NCBI GenBank assembly: GCA_039182435.1
Contig: JBCDCC010000142.1
Location: forward strand, 1-6,433
Direction: 5' to 3'
Length of the DNA stretch: 6,433 nt
Origin: JBCCKC01 sp039182435
GTDB taxonomy: Bacteria; Verrucomicrobiota; Verrucomicrobiia; Opitutales; Coraliomargaritaceae
The position numbers were made by a program, and so were the translations under genes. Position 1 is the first letter of the stretch. Each line of letters opens with the position of its first letter. The notes below the pieces were generated by a model. The model was not told the origin of the DNA. It saw nothing but the letters and a program-made list of their open reading frames with translations, and ran no database searches. Shown in pieces: positions 5,232 to 6,433 of this stretch.

Positions 5232-6433
5232 ATGCTCGACCCACTTCCAATCCGCCCCATTTCCAAGCCGCTGGATCACACCGTCCACTTACCCGGCTCA
5301 AAGAGCATCACCAACCGCGCCCTCATCTTAGCCGCACTCGCAGAAGGCAGCACCCAGCTGGAAGGCGCCCTGTTCAGCCGCGACACTGAGCTCATGGTCG
5401 CAGCCCTTCAAGAGCTGGGTTTCGAATGCATCAGTGACCGAAAACGCCAATCCATCACGATCAAAGGCGCCGCAGGCCGCATTCCCAGCCAAACCGCTAA
5501 CCTCAAGGTGGGGAACGCCGGCACCGTCGCTCGCTTCTTGCCCGCCTTTCTTGGCCTCGAACCCGGCGGCAACTACGGATTGGACGGCGATCCAGCCATG
5601 CATAATCGACCGATGGCCGGCCTAACCAACGCACTTAACGAATTGGGAGCTTCCAGCTTCGAGTTCGCCGGAGAATCTGGACATTTCCCTTTCCGGCAAA
5701 GGACCAAAGGGTTCAAAGGCGGACAAATACAGGTCGATGCCAGCGCCAGCAGCCAGATCCTATCGGCACTGCTCATGGCACTAGTCGCCAGTAATAATGA
5801 AACCATCTTGGACTGCCACAATGTAAGGCCCTCATACGTCCAAATCACCCTCGACATGATCGAAGCCTTTAGTGGCGGTTCGATTCAGATCGAAAAGGGT
5901 CGTTACCACATCCAGCCCTCCCAATACTTTGCTCCGCAGAACGGCATCTACCCCATCGAGCCAGATCTATCCGCCGCCAGCTATTTTCTCGCCCTCAACC
6001 TCATCATCGGCGGTAAATCCAGCATCCCAAATCTCGGCACGGATCCGATGCAAGGCGACGCCAGATTTGTCGAAGTCCTTGCTCATCATGGGCTTCGAGT
6101 CGAACCCGCCAACAACTCATGGGAGGTCTCACAGCCCGACCCCAGCTCCATCCAACGCGGGCACCGGGAGATCGATTTCAACACTTTCTCCGATACCTTT
6201 CTAACCTACGCCGCCATCTCGCCACTCCTCGGAGGGTCCGTCCGCATCTGCGGCATCGGTCACACACGCCACCAAGAGACCGACCGCATCGCAGGGATGG
6301 CCAACGAGCTCTCCAAACTGGGTCAGCTCGTCAAAGAAGAAGACGATGCACTTGTAATCATGCCCAAGCCAAATGAGCTGCGGGCTCGAACTCTCAAAGC
6401 CCGCGACCTCGGCAAGCTAATCGAGATTGATAC
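5232..6433 (+). CDS. aroA: 3-phosphoshikimate 1-carboxyvinyltransferase (EPSP synthase), 3' end beyond the window
   Basis: The frame is open from ATG 5232 to the window edge, 400 residues without a stop. The enzyme joins phosphoenolpyruvate to shikimate-3-phosphate, the sixth step of the shikimate pathway. Seen: LPGSKSITNRALILAAL with Lys24, Ser25 and Arg29 (E. coli Lys22, Ser23, Arg27); GNAGTVARFL with Gly97 (E. coli Gly96); HNRPM with Arg126 (Arg124); SASSQILSALLMA with Gln175 (Gln171); EPDLSAASYFLA at 243-254; a catalytic-Asp region SDTFLTYA with Asp321 (Asp313); and HQETDRIAGMANEL with Glu349 and Arg352 (Glu341, Arg344). All main substrate-binding positions reached by the window are kept. 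Relatives are about 430-440 residues, so roughly 30-40 are missing, including the usual DHR-A-M motif. UDP-GlcNAc enolpyruvyl transferase (MurA) is excluded by these motifs. Pairing with tyrA at a 13-base gap indicates one operon. No Shine-Dalgarno site is visible. Confidence 0.95.
   Translation, partial: MLDPLPIRPISKPLDHTVHLPGSKSITNRALILAALAEGSTQLEGALFSRDTELMVAALQELGFECISDRKRQSITIKGAAGRIPSQTANLKVGNAGTVARFLPAFLGLEPGGNYGLDGDPAMHNRPMAGLTNALNELGASSFEFAGESGHFPFRQRTKGFKGGQIQVDASASSQILSALLMALVASNNETILDCHNVRPSYVQITLDMIEAFSGGSIQIEKGRYHIQPSQYFAPQNGIYPIEPDLSAASYFLALNLIIGGKSSIPNLGTDPMQGDARFVEVLAHHGLRVEPANNSWEVSQPDPSSIQRGHREIDFNTFSDTFLTYAAISPLLGGSVRICGIGHTRHQETDRIAGMANELSKLGQLVKEEDDALVIMPKPNELRARTLKARDLGKLIEID

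Noticed and set aside
4886..5266. 126-residue open frame on the minus strand
   Set aside because: It is antisense to the conserved 3' half of tyrA and the start of aroA; no recognisable domain.
5232..6433. Glyphosate-insensitive (class II-like) EPSP synthase
   Set aside because: The position that is Ala in the CP4-type enzyme is Gly here (Gly97, as E. coli Gly96), so there is no sequence support for insensitivity, although neighbouring residues differ from E. coli.

Overview
The window looks like two unrelated pieces of DNA joined near position 757-773.

Left piece (about 1-765): a relatively AT-rich stretch with the 3' end of a glutathione reductase gene (gor) and, 23 bases later, the 5' part of a glutamine-dependent NAD+ synthetase gene (nadE). 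The Gor C-terminus resembles alphaproteobacterial enzymes. NadE breaks off after about 180 residues, inside or just past its amidase domain, and the whole ammonia-ligase/synthetase domain is missing.

Right piece (about 770-6433): more GC-rich, increasingly so toward the right end, and consistent with a Verrucomicrobiota/Opitutales-like genome. This assignment rests on the style of the gene content (short pilin, membrane PIN-TRAM protein, repeat plus SUMF1-like protein) and is an inference. On the minus strand, read right to left, a 152-base divergent gap is followed by a membrane-anchored repeat/SUMF1-like protein (4207-2453), a 39-residue membrane protein (2448-2329) and a four-helix membrane PIN-TRAM protein (2319-1303). 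The gaps are 4 and 9 bases, so these three form one transcription unit. After a 188-base gap comes a separate short type IV pilin-like gene (1114-770) with its own strong ribosome binding site. On the plus strand, tyrA (prephenate dehydrogenase, 4367-5218) and aroA (EPSP synthase, 5232 to the right edge) lie 13 bases apart and make an aromatic amino acid operon. aroA is cut off by the window end and never meets a stop codon.

How the genes work together: TyrA and AroA act in the shikimate/tyrosine route. The minus-strand trio are all predicted membrane proteins, so a membrane-linked RNA-processing or regulatory role is possible but unproven. The most unusual item is the repeat/SUMF1-like protein: five tandem units in exact 67-residue register (the first is weak), followed by a shortened formylglycine-generating-enzyme-like domain without the catalytic cysteines. 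The most important caution for a user is the probable chimeric junction near 765. I saw no tRNA, rRNA, CRISPR array, insertion sequence or transposase gene.
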